Source of the DNA: Oricola cellulosilytica
GTDB lineage: Bacteria > Pseudomonadota > Alphaproteobacteria > Rhizobiales > Rhizobiaceae
Length of the DNA stretch: 64,000 nt
Assembly (NCBI RefSeq): GCF_019966575.1
Contig: NZ_JAINFK010000009.1
Coordinates: 1-64,000, forward strand
Direction of reading: 5' to 3'
Shown here: one piece after another, positions 54,185-64,000 of the stretch
Layout of the letters: every line of letters starts with the position of its first letter
Position numbering within the stretch: the stretch's first letter is position 1
The notes under the pieces: generated by a model
What the model saw: only the letters and a program-made list of their open reading frames with translations
Told to the model about the DNA's origin: nothing
Database searches by the model: none
Position numbers and translations under genes: made by a program

Positions 54185-56719
54185 ATGATTTTCGACAAAA
54201 CGCTCGCCGGACTTTCCATCCAGTCGAAAGTGTTCGTATTCGTCCTGCCGCTTGTCGTGGGAATCGTTGGCCTCGCTGCCGTGAACTACTACGCCGGTTC
54301 TATGCTGAGCCGGGGCTTGGGCGGGACGAACGCCAGCATTTCATCCCTCAGTGGCTTCAAGTCAGCCTATTCGCGCATGAATACGTTCCTGACATCGACG
54401 AACGAAGAAAGCCGCGACGCCGTGATCGAACGCCTCGACGAACAGGTGGCGGCGATGGACCGGGCGATGGACTTTGCTGCCAACGAAACCGAAACCAGCG
54501 CGCTGACCGCAGCTCGTGAAACCGCTAAACGGATCCAGGCGGGCATGGCCAGCTTATGGACCATGCATGAAACGGATGCGGCGACGCGAGCCGATATGAA
54601 CGCGCATATCCAGCATCTGCTGTCGGTCAAGATGCGAATGACCGACGAAACCACGAAGCTCAAGCGAGGCGTGGAAAAAGACGAAGCCGACGCGAAGGAC
54701 CTTCTGCGGCTGGCGGAGCGGTTCGCCGCCGGAGCAGATGATATCACCACATACGTACGGGAACTGAACAAGGCCAGCGTTCCGCAGGCCATGCTGGATC
54801 TGATTGGCGAACGAAAGTCAAAATACGCCCGCGTCAAACGCAAGCTTATCAAGGCCATTCCGGACGAACGGGCGGCTCTGGCACAAACGATCGACGAGAA
54901 TCTCGACGCAATATTGGACCTGGGCAAGGCAAGGGTCGCGACCGACGCGACCGTCAACCGAATTCACCGTCACGCAAACGCGCTCCGTCCAGCCGGCATC
55001 CAGCTGCGCGGCCTCGCTACGCAGACTGCCCGGCAGGCAACCACCCGCTTCGCCACGCTCGACCGGTCAGTAGTCCGCGCCCGAGCACTCTACGACGAAA
55101 CGCAGCGCCTCCTGCACATCATCAATTCGATACAGCTCGCCACGACCGAGTTGCTCGGGAACCCGGCACCGGCCGTCCAGGCCAAGCTCGCCAATGACCT
55201 GTCCGTCCTTGCCTCCGATCTCGATACCTTTGCGCTCAGCGCCATCGACAACCCGGACTTTCTTCCATTCGTTGACGAGTTGAGGACAATCGGCAAGCGT
55301 CTGCTTGCCAGTTCCGACCAACTGGTCGAAATCGCGACGGCAAAGACGAAGGCCTTTGAGGAGGCTGCCGATGAAGTCGACCATGCATGGGCGAATATCA
55401 TCGCCTTCGCCGACAGTCAGAGCAGCAATGCCGAACATGCCCAAGGAAAGGCGCGCGGCCTCTCGGTTTCAGCGGCAGTGCTCTTTGGTCTGTTCGGCGC
55501 ATTCGCCGCTGTCATGCTAATCGCGGCACTGAAACGTCCGATCAGTGCACTGACCAGCGCAATGCGCGATCTGGCGTCCGGTAATCTCGAAACCGATGTC
55601 ACGGGAGTCGAAAGGGGCGACGAAATCGGCGAGATGGCGCGGGCGCTTGGCGTGTTCAAGACAAACGCGGTGGAGAAAGTGCGGATCGAGACCGAAAGCG
55701 AACGCGCTCGTGAAAGAGCGGCAGCCGAAACGCAGGCGGCCGAACGGGAGAAGCAGCGGGCACAGCAGGAGCTTCAGTCAGCAGTCAATGCAATGGAAGG
55801 GGCCCTCGACCGTCTCGCACACGGCGACCTTACCGAAACGATCGAAACGCCGTTCGCGGGCGATCTGGACAGACTGAGACTGAACCTCAACACGTCGATG
55901 GACCGCATGCGTCATACGCTATCCCGGATCCGCGACAATGCGCACACCATCCGGGACGGAAGCGATCAATTGCGCGCAGGTGCAGACGACCTGTCGCGCC
56001 GAACGGAAAGTCAGGCTGCCTCGCTGGAGGAAACGGCCGCGGCGGTCGAACAGATCTCCGCAACCGTGGCGGCGTCGACGGGACGGACCCAGGAAACAGA
56101 CGGCCTGACCGCCGAGACGCGGCGCGACGCCGCCGATTCCGCCGACACTGTTGCGGACGCAGTCAAGGCCATGCATCGCATTGCAACTTCGTCCGGCGAG
56201 ATCAGCCAGATCATCAGCGTCATCGAAGACATCGCATTCCAGACGAATCTCCTAGCTCTGAACGCCGGCGTCGAGGCAGCGCGCGCCGGGGAGGCCGGAC
56301 GCGGGTTCGCTGTTGTCGCGCAAGAGGTTCGCGAGCTTGCCAGCCGTTCCGGGTCCGCCGCGAAAGAGATTAAGGATCTCATCGGCCGCTCGGGCGAGGA
56401 AGTGAAACATGGCGTTGAACTCGTCGACAAAACCGGCGAAGCGATCAAGCGGATCGCCTCCCGCGTGGACGAGATTGGGGAGCATATAAGCGCGATAAAC
56501 AGTGCCGGCATCGAGCAGTCGACCGGCCTTAAGGAGATCAGCGCATCGGTCGGGCAGATGGACCGGACAACGCAGCAAAATGCAGCCATGGTCGAACAGA
56601 CCAATGCGGCAACTCACGGGCTCGCCGAGGAGGCGTTGGCCCTGTTCGAGCTCATCGCGGAGTTCAAGCTCGAGGCGGACGGCACCCGGCTGGAAACGGC
56701 GACTTCCGCAGCCGCCTAG
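54185..56719 (+). CDS. Methyl-accepting chemotaxis protein
   Basis: About 844 residues starting at MIFDKTLAG (ATGs at 54089 and 54161 are alternatives). One helix (about 17-37) opens a long helical sensor region (about 40-420, HBM-like). A second helix (about 450-472) follows, then HAMP modules (about 475-620) and the MCP signalling domain. The hairpin tip of that domain includes [37 protein letters not shown]. There is no C-terminal CheR-binding pentapeptide. The ligand is unknown. The 219-bp gap upstream holds only a hairpin (53985-54000) without a T-run. The end overlaps the convergent ttcA stop by 4 bp. Confidence 0.9.
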   Translation: MIFDKTLAGLSIQSKVFVFVLPLVVGIVGLAAVNYYAGSMLSRGLGGTNASISSLSGFKSAYSRMNTFLTSTNEESRDAVIERLDEQVAAMDRAMDFAANETETSALTAARETAKRIQAGMASLWTMHETDAATRADMNAHIQHLLSVKMRMTDETTKLKRGVEKDEADAKDLLRLAERFAAGADDITTYVRELNKASVPQAMLDLIGERKSKYARVKRKLIKAIPDERAALAQTIDENLDAILDLGKARVATDATVNRIHRHANALRPAGIQLRGLATQTARQATTRFATLDRSVVRARALYDETQRLLHIINSIQLATTELLGNPAPAVQAKLANDLSVLASDLDTFALSAIDNPDFLPFVDELRTIGKRLLASSDQLVEIATAKTKAFEEAADEVDHAWANIIAFADSQSSNAEHAQGKARGLSVSAAVLFGLFGAFAAVMLIAALKRPISALTSAMRDLASGNLETDVTGVERGDEIGEMARALGVFKTNAVEKVRIETESERARERAAAETQAAEREKQRAQQELQSAVNAMEGALDRLAHGDLTETIETPFAGDLDRLRLNLNTSMDRMRHTLSRIRDNAHTIRDGSDQLRAGADDLSRRTESQAASLEETAAAVEQISATVAASTGRTQETDGLTAETRRDAADSADTVADAVKAMHRIATSSGEISQIISVIEDIAFQTNLLALNAGVEAARAGEAGRGFAVVAQEVRELASRSGSAAKEIKDLIGRSGEEVKHGVELVDKTGEAIKRIASRVDEIGEHISAINSAGIEQSTGLKEISASVGQMDRTTQQNAAMVEQTNAATHGLAEEALALFELIAEFKLEADGTRLETATSAAA

Positions 56720-57564
56720 GTTCCTGCAGAAAGAACAGCAAAATCGAACAGCGAGCGGTCCAGCAGATGGCTGGGCCGCACATTTGTCAGGGCGCGGATC
56801 ATCGTGTCCTTGCGGCCCGGCATGCGTGTCTCGAGATCGGTCAGCATCGCTTTCATGGCATTGCGCTGCAGCCCTTCCTGCGCCCCGCAGAGGTCGCAGG
56901 GAATGATGGGAAATCGCATCGCCGATGCGAATTTCTCTAGATCGCGCTCGGCGCAATAAGAGAGCGGGCGCAGCACCAACAAGTCGCCCTCGTCGTTGAG
57001 CAGTTTCGGCGGCATTGCAGCCAGCCTGCCGCCATGGAAAAGGTTCATGAAGAAAGTTTCGAGAATATCCTCACGGTGATGGCCAAGCACCAGGGCGGAG
57101 CAGCCTTCCTCCCGCGCAATGCGATACAGGTGCCCCCGCCGCAACCGCGAGCACAGGGAGCAGTAGGTGCGGTCCTTCGCGATCTTCTCGGTCACAATCG
57201 AATAGGTGTCCTGATACTCGATCCGATGATCAATGCCGTGGCGTTTGAGCCATTGCGGGAGGACGTCTTTCGGAAAGTTCGGTTGCCCCTGATCCAGATT
57301 GCAGGCGAGCAGTTCCACCGGGAGCAGCCCGCGGAATTTCAGATCCGAAAGCAGCGCGAGCAGACCATAGGAGTCCTTGCCGCCTGAAAGGCCGATAAGC
57401 CAGCGCTCACCGGGCGTGACCATGGCGAACTCCTCGATCGCCTGCCGCGTGTTGCGCAGCAAGCGCTTGCGCAGCTTGTTGAATTCCACGCTTCCTGGCG
57501 TCTCGGCGAAGAGCGGATGGACCCGGGTCGAGATTTCATCCTGTCGGGGAGCGTTGACATTCAT
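56716..57564 (-). CDS. ttcA: tRNA 2-thiocytidine(32) synthetase TtcA
   Basis: Thiolates cytidine 32 of tRNAs using ATP and a [4Fe-4S] cluster. About 282 residues starting MNVNAPR. The PP-loop is SGGKDSYG and the cluster cysteines are CSLC and CDLCG. The [19 protein letters not shown] motif is TtcA-typical. A longer frame to 57627 is unsupported. It lies downstream of rpsD on the same strand but behind a terminator. Its stop overlaps the chemoreceptor stop region by 4 bp. Confidence 0.94.
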   Translation of the reverse strand: MNVNAPRQDEISTRVHPLFAETPGSVEFNKLRKRLLRNTRQAIEEFAMVTPGERWLIGLSGGKDSYGLLALLSDLKFRGLLPVELLACNLDQGQPNFPKDVLPQWLKRHGIDHRIEYQDTYSIVTEKIAKDRTYCSLCSRLRRGHLYRIAREEGCSALVLGHHREDILETFFMNLFHGGRLAAMPPKLLNDEGDLLVLRPLSYCAERDLEKFASAMRFPIIPCDLCGAQEGLQRNAMKAMLTDLETRMPGRKDTMIRALTNVRPSHLLDRSLFDFAVLSAGT

Positions 57565-57621
57565 GATGGCCGGTCTCGTGGTGTGGGTCCAGGCATGAAA
57601 GACATTGCCCGTGCCGGGGGT

Positions 57622-57655
57622 CAACAAAAAGCCGCCCGGGAAGACCAGGGCGGCT
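57622..57655 (-). terminator. Rho-independent terminator of rpsD
   Basis: On the minus strand AGCCGCCC (57648-57655) and GGGCGGCT (57630-57637) enclose a 10-nt loop, followed by TTTTG. It lies 26 nt after the rpsD stop codon. Confidence 0.75.
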
Positions 57656-57681
57656 TGGCTTTGAAACGCTGTTGCGTTGAA

Positions 57682-58299
57682 TTACCGCGAGTAGAACTCG
57701 ACCACGAGGTTGGGTTCCATCTGCACCGGGTAAGGCACGTCGCCAAGCGACGGCACGCGCGAGAAGGTCGCAACCATCTTGTTGTGGTCGGCCTCGATAT
57801 AGTCCGGCACGTCGCGTTCCGCGAGCTGGGTCGCCTCGATGACCAGCGCCATCTGCTTCGACTTCTCGCGAACCTCGATCACGTCGCCGGGCTTGCAGCG
57901 GTAGGAGGGAATGTTGACGCGCTTGCCGTTGACCTTGACATGGCCGTGGTTGACGAACTGACGCGCAGCAAAGATCGTGGGAACGAATTTCGCGCGATAG
58001 ACGGCTGCGTCCAGACGGCTTTCGAGAAGACCGATCAGAAGATCGGGCGTGTCGCCCTTGCGGCGCTGCGCCTCGTCATAGGTCTTGCGGAACTGCTTTT
58101 CGGATATGTCGCCGTAATAGCCCTTGAGCTTCTGTTTGGCGCGCAGCTGCACGCCGAAGTCCGAAAGCTTGCCCTTGCGGCGCTGACCGTGCTGACCCGG
58201 GCCATATTCGCGGCGGTTGACCGGCGACTTCGGACGGCCCCAGATATTTTCGCCAAGACGGCGGTCGATTTTGTATTTTGACGATTCGCGCTTGCTCAT
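57682..58299 (-). CDS. rpsD: 30S ribosomal protein S4
   Basis: A 205-residue primary 16S rRNA-binding protein that nucleates 30S assembly. It has the S4 N-terminal domain ([35 protein letters not shown]) and an S4 RNA-binding domain ([26 protein letters not shown]). Starts at MSKRESS with GAAAGGA upstream. It is monocistronic, outside the large ribosomal operons, as in other rhizobia. A hairpin in its leader may serve autoregulation. Confidence 0.98.
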   Translation of the reverse strand: MSKRESSKYKIDRRLGENIWGRPKSPVNRREYGPGQHGQRRKGKLSDFGVQLRAKQKLKGYYGDISEKQFRKTYDEAQRRKGDTPDLLIGLLESRLDAAVYRAKFVPTIFAARQFVNHGHVKVNGKRVNIPSYRCKPGDVIEVREKSKQMALVIEATQLAERDVPDYIEADHNKMVATFSRVPSLGDVPYPVQMEPNLVVEFYSR

Positions 58300-58323
58300 C
58301 GCATTTCCTTTCACAACGTTGCA

Positions 58324-58342
58324 CGCGAAACCGAGTTTCGCG
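58324..58342 (-). promoter_or_regulatory. Stem-loop in the rpsD leader
   Basis: On the minus strand CGCGAAAC (58342-58335) and GTTTCGCG (58331-58324) form a perfect 8-bp stem with a 3-nt loop, about 25 nt before the rpsD ATG. Its position just upstream of the Shine-Dalgarno sequence suits translational control. S4 autoregulates its own operon in other bacteria, but nothing here proves that. Confidence 0.35.
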
Positions 58343-58435
58343 CAAAGGAAACGCACCCTCCTCTGCCGGCCGTTTTCGCCGACTGACAGGACGGGCCGCG
58401 CACGCTTTGCGGCCATGTCCACGGGATACGTCTAA

Positions 58436-58460
58436 GAAAAATGCGAGGCAAAGCCCCGCA
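58436..58460 (-). terminator. Rho-independent terminator of murI
   Basis: Minus-strand TGCGGGGC (58460-58453) pairs with GCCTCGCA (58449-58442) around a TTT loop, with one G-U pair, and is followed by a T-tract. It lies 12 nt after the murI stop and overlaps the likely rpsD promoter region. Confidence 0.7.
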
Positions 58461-58472
58461 CAGGCGATGCTG

Positions 58473-59297
58473 TTACGGCACGCGCTCCGGATTGTCAATG
58501 TCGGCTAAATGCAATCCGAAACCACGCATGAGGCGAACAACGGAGGATTGTGGATGGCCTGAGGTAAAGACCGCAAGATCAACTCCATCGGCTGCCCGGA
58601 GAACTCCAAGGGTTCCCTGGAGCGACGCCGCTCGGCGCGCAATCGCCTCGGCCGGGTCGATCCAGTCCACGGGCCACGGGGCGGTCTTGCGCATGCGATT
58701 GACGAGGAACGGATAGTGCGTGCACGCCAAGACCACAATGTCGGTGGCCCGGCCGTCCATCTTGACAAAACATGGGGCGATCTCGCGACGGACCGCGGCT
58801 TCATCGACGTATCCTTCGCGGACATACTCCTCGGCAAGCCGGGCGAGATGTTCACTTCCGACAAGCCGCACGTGGCACTTGCCCGCATACTGGCGGATTA
58901 GTTCGCGGGTGTATTGCCGCTTCACCGTCCCCGGTGTGGCGAGCACCGAAACAAGACCCGACCTCGTCCGTTCTGCTGCGGGCTTGATGGCGGGGACAGT
59001 GCCGACGAATGTCTCGCCGGGAAATACCTCGCGCAAGTGATTGATCGCCAGCGTGGAAGCCGTGTTGCAGGCGATCACCGTCATTGCGGGACGATGCACC
59101 TCGAGCAGATCTCGAAAAAGCCCCGTCAGATGGGCACGGAGCCTGTCTTCGTCCCATCCCCCAAACGGAAAGGCCGCGTCGTCGGCGACGTAGACATATC
59201 GCCAGTCCGGCATCAGCACGCGCGCTTCGCGTAGGACACCAAGCCCGCCAATGCCGCTGTCAAAGAACAGGACCGTGCGTGATCGGGTCTCACCCAT
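58473..59297 (-). CDS. murI: Glutamate racemase
   Basis: Supplies D-glutamate for peptidoglycan. About 274 residues starting MGETRSRTV, preferred because it begins just before [12 protein letters not shown] at 59312 is an alternative. The two catalytic cysteines are in VIACNTAS and [10 protein letters not shown], with acids in FDSG. It overlaps the end of the upstream methyltransferase gene by 8 bp and is followed by its own terminator. Confidence 0.95.
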   Translation of the reverse strand: MGETRSRTVLFFDSGIGGLGVLREARVLMPDWRYVYVADDAAFPFGGWDEDRLRAHLTGLFRDLLEVHRPAMTVIACNTASTLAINHLREVFPGETFVGTVPAIKPAAERTRSGLVSVLATPGTVKRQYTRELIRQYAGKCHVRLVGSEHLARLAEEYVREGYVDEAAVRREIAPCFVKMDGRATDIVVLACTHYPFLVNRMRKTAPWPVDWIDPAEAIARRAASLQGTLGVLRAADGVDLAVFTSGHPQSSVVRLMRGFGLHLADIDNPERVP

Positions 59298-60153
59298 CAG
59301 AGTCGCTCGCATCGCCCATCTTGCCGGATCGCTGACCGTTTGCGGATCGCCGGCGTGGATCATCACCCGGCGATCCCGATCCGCGTGGACTTGCCGGTGA
59401 GAATCGATCGAGACTCGAGATAATTCCACGCAGCACACGAATTTCCTCGCTGGAAAATCCCGGACGCGTCAACACCGCCCGAAGGCTCTCGGTCATGACC
59501 GGCTTGCGCTCGGGGGGACGAAAGTACCCCCGGCTTTCCAGGGCAGTCTCCAGCTGCGCAAACATGCCGAACAATTCTTTCTTGGGTGCCGACAGAAATT
59601 CGGGACCCGCGAATTGGGTTGCCGTCTCGCTTGCGAGTCCGGATTTCATCCATTCGTAGCTCATCAGAAGAACGGCCTGTGCGAGATTGAGCGATGCGAA
59701 TGCGGGGTTGACGGGAAATGTCACTATGTCGTCGGCAAGGCCAACCTCTTCATTGTCCAGTCCGAAACGTTCCCGCCCGAACACGATCGCGCCGGGTTCG
59801 GACCGTGCATGCATCGACCTAAGCCTGCGCGCCGCCTCGACCGGTCCGAGCACGGTTTTGAATCCGTCGCGCTGGCGCGCCGTGGTGGCGACGACGTATC
59901 GCGCGCCTGCCAACGCTTCGGCGAGGGTGTCGTGGACGCTGGTGCGCTCGATGACATGCGAAGCTCCACTTGCCGCCGCTTGCGCCTTGGAATTGGGCCA
60001 GCCGTCACGCGGGTTGACGAGCCGAAGATCAGCCAACCCGAAATTCGCCATGGCCCGCGCCACCATGCCGATGTTCTCGCCGAGTTGCGGTTCGACGAGC
60101 ACGATCGAGGGGCCTTCTGCGATCAAATCGCGCTGTCTGTCGGTGCCTGCCAT
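59290..60153 (-). CDS. TrmH/SpoU-family RNA methyltransferase (TrmJ-like)
   Basis: A 287-residue SPOUT methyltransferase with the three trefoil-knot motifs: [35 protein letters not shown] and [14 protein letters not shown]. The pattern resembles TrmJ, which makes 2'-O-methyl at tRNA position 32, but rRNA targets are possible. The C-terminal 40 residues are Ser/Gly/Asp-rich. murI overlaps its last 8 bp. Confidence 0.9.
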   Translation of the reverse strand: MAGTDRQRDLIAEGPSIVLVEPQLGENIGMVARAMANFGLADLRLVNPRDGWPNSKAQAAASGASHVIERTSVHDTLAEALAGARYVVATTARQRDGFKTVLGPVEAARRLRSMHARSEPGAIVFGRERFGLDNEEVGLADDIVTFPVNPAFASLNLAQAVLLMSYEWMKSGLASETATQFAGPEFLSAPKKELFGMFAQLETALESRGYFRPPERKPVMTESLRAVLTRPGFSSEEIRVLRGIISSLDRFSPASPRGSGSPGDDPRRRSANGQRSGKMGDASDSDG

Positions 60154-60198
60154 GCTCAGCCTGTCATTTATTCGGCAGCACCTGCCACAACTGCCCTC

Positions 60199-62325
60199 TC
60201 AATGGAACAACGCATCCCTGATAAAATCCGGAATGCGTTGGACTGCCGCGAGTGCTCGCTTGAGACGCGACTGCGCCCGCCGGTCGAGGCGAGAAATATC
60301 AACCCTGTTGGAAACCGGGATTCCCGTAGAAATGTCAATCGTCTGCTGTTCGAGCATCATCGTCATCAGCAGGCCATGCGCCTGCGCCACCGCCTTCATA
60401 TCGCTGACCGGCATTCTGTCGAGTTTGCAAAGTTCGTCGAGCCGCTCCGCAGTCGAGCGAACGGATATCCCGTGGCGGATGGCCATCGCGCGTGCCGCGG
60501 ACACGACCGGGAAGAGCCCGTACTTCTTCAGATCTATCCGGCCATTGTCGGTCCTGAAGCCGCCGAGCACGCCGGTGGCCGCCGGAACGGCACGGGCGCC
60601 CTCGCCGAGCAGCTTGGCAAACGTGGGCGACATGGCACCCTTTTCATAGGCATATCGGCGCAGAATGGTCGCCGGTTCCGTTGCGCCATGAACATGCCGC
60701 ATATCGAAAAATATATCGATATTCAGCATGTCCTCGGGACGGGATCTTCCAACCCATTCGTCGACACGTTCCTTCCAGGTTTCAAGCGATCCGCGCCACG
60801 ATTTGTTGCGGGCCATCACCCCGCCCTGACACAGGGGTACGCCGGCGAGGTGGAGGTTGTCGCTCATGTGCCCCGCGAATATCGAGAACCAGCGGTCGGC
60901 GTTGCTCTCAGGATCGCCGTTCTCGAAAACGATGGCGTTGTCCTGATCGGCCGCAAGCAGGCTCTCGCCCCGGCCCGCCGAGCCCAGCACCAGCACGCTG
61001 TAAGCGCATGGCGCTTCTCCCTCACCTCCTTTGCGCATTGTCTCGGCCGCAAGTTCGGCGGAGCGCGCCGTGATGGCGCAAAGCTCATCGGACACTATCT
61101 CGGAAATATGCCGGGCCTCGAGCCCCTGCTGTAGAAGCGAAGAGGCGACGCCCGCCAACTTCGACCAGGCTTCCGCAAGTGTCGCCGGGGTTTCCGCGGT
61201 CTCGATCAGAAAATGCATGTCGGCCGCAGCGCTTGTGCGCAGTTTCAGGAAGTCGCGCGCAGAGACTACGCCGGTCAGCCTTCCGGTCGCATCGGTGACG
61301 GCGAGATGGCGAATTCGGTTCCGTCGCATCGCCGAAATCGCGCGGAAAACGAAGTCCTCTTCGAGGACAGACCTCAACGGGCGGTTCGCCAGTTCCCCGG
61401 CCGGCCGCGTCATTGCCGACGCGCCATCGCGATGGAGCGCCCGCAAAACATCGCGCTCGGTGAGGATCGCGTACTCGCCGACATCGGCGTCCTCCTCTCC
61501 CCTATCGTGCAGAAAAAGTGAACTGATCTGGCGCACCGCCATCTCTTCTATCGTTCGGGAAAGCGGCAGGTCGGACTTCCCGACTACCGGCGGCGAGGCC
61601 ATGGCGTCCCGGACCCGGTGTCTGAACGCGAAGGGATCGCCAATGCGCAACGAACTGAACCATCCGTTCGAAGGTGGCCGCTCGAAGGGTTCAGACCAGC
61701 CGGAACGGGCGTGCTCCTGAAGAACATGATCGAGCTTCGCGCAGGCGGCCTCAGCCTCCGCAAGCGTCCTGACGCCGCGAGCCGCGAGCCGCGCAGCCAG
61801 GACAATAAAGATTTCCGCCGCAGTGCGTGCGTCGCCGAGCGCATCATGCCGGCCGACCACGGGTACGCCGAGCCAATCCGCGATCGCGTCGAGCGAATAA
61901 TCAGGCAGGCGCGGATTGGCGAGTACCGTTAGCAGGCGGACACAGAGCGAGCGCGGTTGCCGCCACAAAAGGCCGTTGCGTTCGGCCTCCCGCTCCAGAA
62001 CCGCGAAATCGAAACCGAGCGAATATCCAACGACCAAACGGTCGCGCCGATAATTTTCAAAGGCATTCCAGCACTCGGTAAAGGGCTGGGATTCCTTTAC
62101 CGCCGCATCATCGATGGCATGAATGGCGGTAGCTTGGGGCGGAATGGCAATTCCCGGATTGACCAGAACCTCAAAGGTGTCCGTTTCATCGAGCACACCC
62201 TTGCGCAAGCCGACCCCACCAAGTTGAACGATCCGCGCGATCCTGGTGTCGAGGCCGGTCGTTTCGGAATCGAATCCGACCGCATCGACCGCGATCAGCG
62301 GCGTTGCGTCACTCAGTTTTGCCAT
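60199..62325 (-). CDS. DEDDh exonuclease-CBS-DUF294 nucleotidyltransferase-like fusion protein
   Basis: A 708-residue three-part protein. Residues about 8-190 form a DEDDh 3'-5' exonuclease with all catalytic residues (Asp19, Glu21, Asp106, His160, Asp165). A CBS pair follows at about 241-362 (ILTERDVL, VVSARDFL). About 385-708 is a DUF294 nucleotidyltransferase-like domain, with GSAGRGES (448-455) and Asp460/Asp462, and its helical C-domain. CBS-DUF294 proteins are GlnD-like, signalling-related; fusion to an exonuclease is unusual. Cytosolic. Divergent from icd. Confidence 0.88.
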   Translation of the reverse strand: MAKLSDATPLIAVDAVGFDSETTGLDTRIARIVQLGGVGLRKGVLDETDTFEVLVNPGIAIPPQATAIHAIDDAAVKESQPFTECWNAFENYRRDRLVVGYSLGFDFAVLEREAERNGLLWRQPRSLCVRLLTVLANPRLPDYSLDAIADWLGVPVVGRHDALGDARTAAEIFIVLAARLAARGVRTLAEAEAACAKLDHVLQEHARSGWSEPFERPPSNGWFSSLRIGDPFAFRHRVRDAMASPPVVGKSDLPLSRTIEEMAVRQISSLFLHDRGEEDADVGEYAILTERDVLRALHRDGASAMTRPAGELANRPLRSVLEEDFVFRAISAMRRNRIRHLAVTDATGRLTGVVSARDFLKLRTSAAADMHFLIETAETPATLAEAWSKLAGVASSLLQQGLEARHISEIVSDELCAITARSAELAAETMRKGGEGEAPCAYSVLVLGSAGRGESLLAADQDNAIVFENGDPESNADRWFSIFAGHMSDNLHLAGVPLCQGGVMARNKSWRGSLETWKERVDEWVGRSRPEDMLNIDIFFDMRHVHGATEPATILRRYAYEKGAMSPTFAKLLGEGARAVPAATGVLGGFRTDNGRIDLKKYGLFPVVSAARAMAIRHGISVRSTAERLDELCKLDRMPVSDMKAVAQAHGLLMTMMLEQQTIDISTGIPVSNRVDISRLDRRAQSRLKRALAAVQRIPDFIRDALFH

Positions 62326-62430
62326 CGTCGCGACCCTCTCCCGTTAGGCCTGCTAACCATGGGTACGTCGCTTCGACGCGGCCATGCGGTATGTCAATTC
62401 CCAGTCATCTTCACATACCGATCTGATGGT

Positions 62431-62459
62431 TTGCACCCCACTATCGGCTTTGCTATAGC
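62431..62459 (+). promoter_or_regulatory. Sigma-70 promoter of icd
   Basis: TTGCAC (62431-62436), a 17-bp spacer and TATAGC (62454-62459, within CTATAG) make a good housekeeping promoter. The predicted start is near 62466, about 45 bp before the icd ATG; a small GCTGCG/CGCAGC hairpin lies in the leader. Confidence 0.5.
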
Positions 62460-62510
62460 CACGCCACTCTCCCGGCTGCGTTCGCAGCGCACAATCATTC
62501 GAGGCAATTC

Positions 62511-63725
62511 ATGGCAAAGATAAAGGTCGACAATCCAGTCGTCGAACTCGACGGCGACGAAATGACCCGCATCATCTGGCAGTTCATCAAGGACAAGCTG
62601 ATCCACCCGTATCTGGATATCGATCTGAAATATTACGATCTCGGCATGGAGTCGCGTGACGCGACCGACGACCAGATCACCGTGGATGCGGCCAACGCCA
62701 TCAAAAAATATGGCGTCGGCGTCAAATGCGCGACCATTACACCAGACGAGGACCGGGTCGAGGAATTCGGCCTGAAGAAAATGTGGCGCTCCCCGAACGG
62801 TACGATCCGCAATATCCTCGGCGGCGTCATCTTCCGCGAACCGATCATCTGCAAAAATGTGCCGCGTCTGGTCCCGGGCTGGACACGGCCGGTCATCGTC
62901 GGCCGTCACGCGTTCGGCGATCAATATCGGGCGACGGACTTCAAGTTTCCCGGCAAGGGAAAACTGACGATGAAATTCGTCGGCGAGGACGGCACCGAGA
63001 TCGAACACGAGATATTCGACGCACCTGCCGCGGGCATCGCCATGGGCATGTATAATCTGGATGCCTCCATCGCCGATTTCGCACGCGCCTCGCTCAATTA
63101 TGGCCTGCAGCGCAAGGTGCCGGTCTATCTTTCGACCAAGAACACCATTCTCAAGGTCTATGATGGACGCTTCAAGGACATCTTCCAGGAGATCTACGAG
63201 GCCGAATTCGCAGACCAGTTCAAGGAAGCGGGTATCACCTACGAACACCGGCTGATCGACGACATGGTTGCCGCCAACCTCAAATGGTCGGGCGGCTACG
63301 TCTGGGCCTGCAAGAACTACGACGGTGACGTGCAGTCGGACACCGTTGCGCAAGGCTTCGGGTCACTCGGCCTGATGACCTCAGTGCTGATGACGCCTGA
63401 CGGCAAAACCGTCGAAGCTGAAGCCGCGCACGGCACGGTCACCCGCCACTACCGCCAGCACCAGAAGGGCGAGGAAACCTCCACAAATTCGATCGCGTCG
63501 ATCTTTGCTTGGACGCGCGGTCTGGCGCATCGCGCCAAGCTGGACGGCAACGACGCGCTCGCCAAGTTCGCATCGACCCTCGAAAGGGTCTGCGTCGACA
63601 CCGTGGAATCGGGCTTCATGACCAAAGACCTGGCACTTCTGATCGGCCCCGATCAGCCGTGGCTGTCCACGACCGGTTTCCTCGACAAGATCGACGAGAA
63701 CCTGCAGAAGGCGATGGCCGCCTAA
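62511..63725 (+). CDS. icd: NADP-dependent isocitrate dehydrogenase
   Basis: Oxidatively decarboxylates isocitrate to 2-oxoglutarate in the TCA cycle. The 404-residue enzyme is of the eukaryote-like homodimeric type found in rhizobia, beginning [20 protein letters not shown]. Isocitrate-binding SPNGTIRN and the metal/NADP segments YKNYDGDV-like [10 protein letters not shown] and [10 protein letters not shown] are present. Monocistronic, with a promoter upstream and a strong terminator after it. Confidence 0.97.
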   Translation: MAKIKVDNPVVELDGDEMTRIIWQFIKDKLIHPYLDIDLKYYDLGMESRDATDDQITVDAANAIKKYGVGVKCATITPDEDRVEEFGLKKMWRSPNGTIRNILGGVIFREPIICKNVPRLVPGWTRPVIVGRHAFGDQYRATDFKFPGKGKLTMKFVGEDGTEIEHEIFDAPAAGIAMGMYNLDASIADFARASLNYGLQRKVPVYLSTKNTILKVYDGRFKDIFQEIYEAEFADQFKEAGITYEHRLIDDMVAANLKWSGGYVWACKNYDGDVQSDTVAQGFGSLGLMTSVLMTPDGKTVEAEAAHGTVTRHYRQHQKGEETSTNSIASIFAWTRGLAHRAKLDGNDALAKFASTLERVCVDTVESGFMTKDLALLIGPDQPWLSTTGFLDKIDENLQKAMAA

Positions 63726-63756
63726 GGGGCAGCCGATCCCTTCGAGAAAGCGAAAG

Positions 63757-63782
63757 GCCGCGGAGGTTTCCGCGGCTTTTTT
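63757..63782 (+). terminator. Rho-independent terminator of icd
   Basis: GCCGCGGA (63757-63764), loop GGTT and TCCGCGGC (63769-63776) are followed by six T residues. It lies about 30 nt after the icd stop. Confidence 0.88.
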
Positions 63783-63797
63783 CATTGACTGAAGACT

Positions 63798-64000
63798 TTA
63801 TCCAGCCAAAGCCGCCCGTACTGCCTCGATAGCCGCGTCGGCTCTGGCGCCATCAGGTCCACCCGCCTGGGCCATGTCCGGCCGTCCGCCGCCGCCCTTG
63901 CCGCCCAAGGCCTGTGAAGCCGCGCGCACCAGATCGACGGCATTGAACCGGTCGGTCAAGTCCTCGGTGACGGCAACGACGACGCTGCCCTTGCCGTCCT
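63798..64000 (-). CDS. alaS: Alanine--tRNA ligase, C-terminal fragment
   Basis: The minus strand encodes the last 67 residues of AlaS, cut by the right window edge. The reading frame ends at TAA (63798-63800) and contains [20 protein letters not shown], then [11 protein letters not shown], the typical DHHA1/C-Ala glycine-rich end. AlaS charges tRNA-Ala. It converges on icd behind the icd terminator. The start lies outside the window. Confidence 0.93.
   Translation of the reverse strand, partial: DGKGSVVVAVTEDLTDRFNAVDLVRAASQALGGKGGGGRPDMAQAGGPDGARADAAIEAVRAALAG

Noticed and set aside
59614-61134. 506-codon plus-strand open frame
   Set aside because: It lies antisense to the methyltransferase and exonuclease-CBS-DUF294 genes, which have clear motifs, and its own translation shows no recognisable domain; a high-GC shadow.

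Overview
The window is ordinary, gene-dense chromosome of an alphaproteobacterium, most likely a member of the Hyphomicrobiales (Rhizobiales). Supporting signs are a complete aapJQMP amino-acid transporter, a two-domain cold shock protein, DUF1127, DUF3126 and DUF1476 proteins, the order purC-purS-purQ...purL-bolA-grxD, TIGR02117 and BTLCP families, and high-GC coding sequence throughout. I see no insertion sequence, prophage, CRISPR array or other obvious mobile DNA. Three tRNA genes are present: Arg-TCT, Pro-TGG and Glu-TTC.

Layout. 0-5 kb: the first codons of a gene leaving the left edge, with two perfect inverted DnaA boxes upstream; then a MaoC-like hydratase, yidD, an IscU-like scaffold, folE, hisI, a patatin lipase, a CBS protein and a rhomboid protease. 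5-13 kb: a PAS protein, a double-PilZ protein, a BTLCP protease, a gamma-carbonic anhydrase, cysE, two hydrolase or monooxygenase genes and a small NDUFS6-like zinc protein. 13-18.5 kb: the aapJQMP operon on the minus strand with an aapJ-aapQ intercistronic terminator. 18.5-25.8 kb: PAP2 phosphatase, metC, tRNA-Arg, an NDUFS4-like complex I subunit, tRNA-Pro, DUF192, a double cold-shock protein, gloA, an M15-type lipoprotein, tRNA-Glu and a secreted hydrolase.

25.8-30.8 kb is a minus-strand cluster for maturing a molybdenum-cofactor enzyme (MoxR ATPase, CoxE-type VWA, two XdhC halves, a MoCF-domain protein and a MobA-like nucleotidyltransferase), but the enzyme itself is not in the window. 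30.9-33.6 kb is a tightly coupled four-gene unit: a small unknown protein, a RimB-like aspartic protease, a RimK-like ATP-grasp ligase and an AstE/ASPA-like zinc hydrolase. Together they look like an amino-acid tagging and untagging system, which I rate the most interesting locus. 33.8-37.9 kb: an orphan periplasmic binding protein coupled to a DmpA-type peptidase, then rpe and two poorly known genes.

38-49.7 kb holds purB, purC, purS, purQ, purL, bolA and grxD, interrupted by small unknown genes and a divergent DUF1127/MocR pair. 49.7-56.7 kb: DUF2332, YtoQ, a bacterial indoleamine 2,3-dioxygenase-like heme protein, an MFS exporter and a large chemoreceptor. 56.7-64 kb: ttcA, rpsD, murI, a TrmH/SpoU methyltransferase, an unusual DEDDh exonuclease-CBS-DUF294 fusion, icd and the 3' end of alaS.

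Several starts rest on TTG codons with good Shine-Dalgarno sequences. Family names come from recognising motifs by eye; no database search was run.
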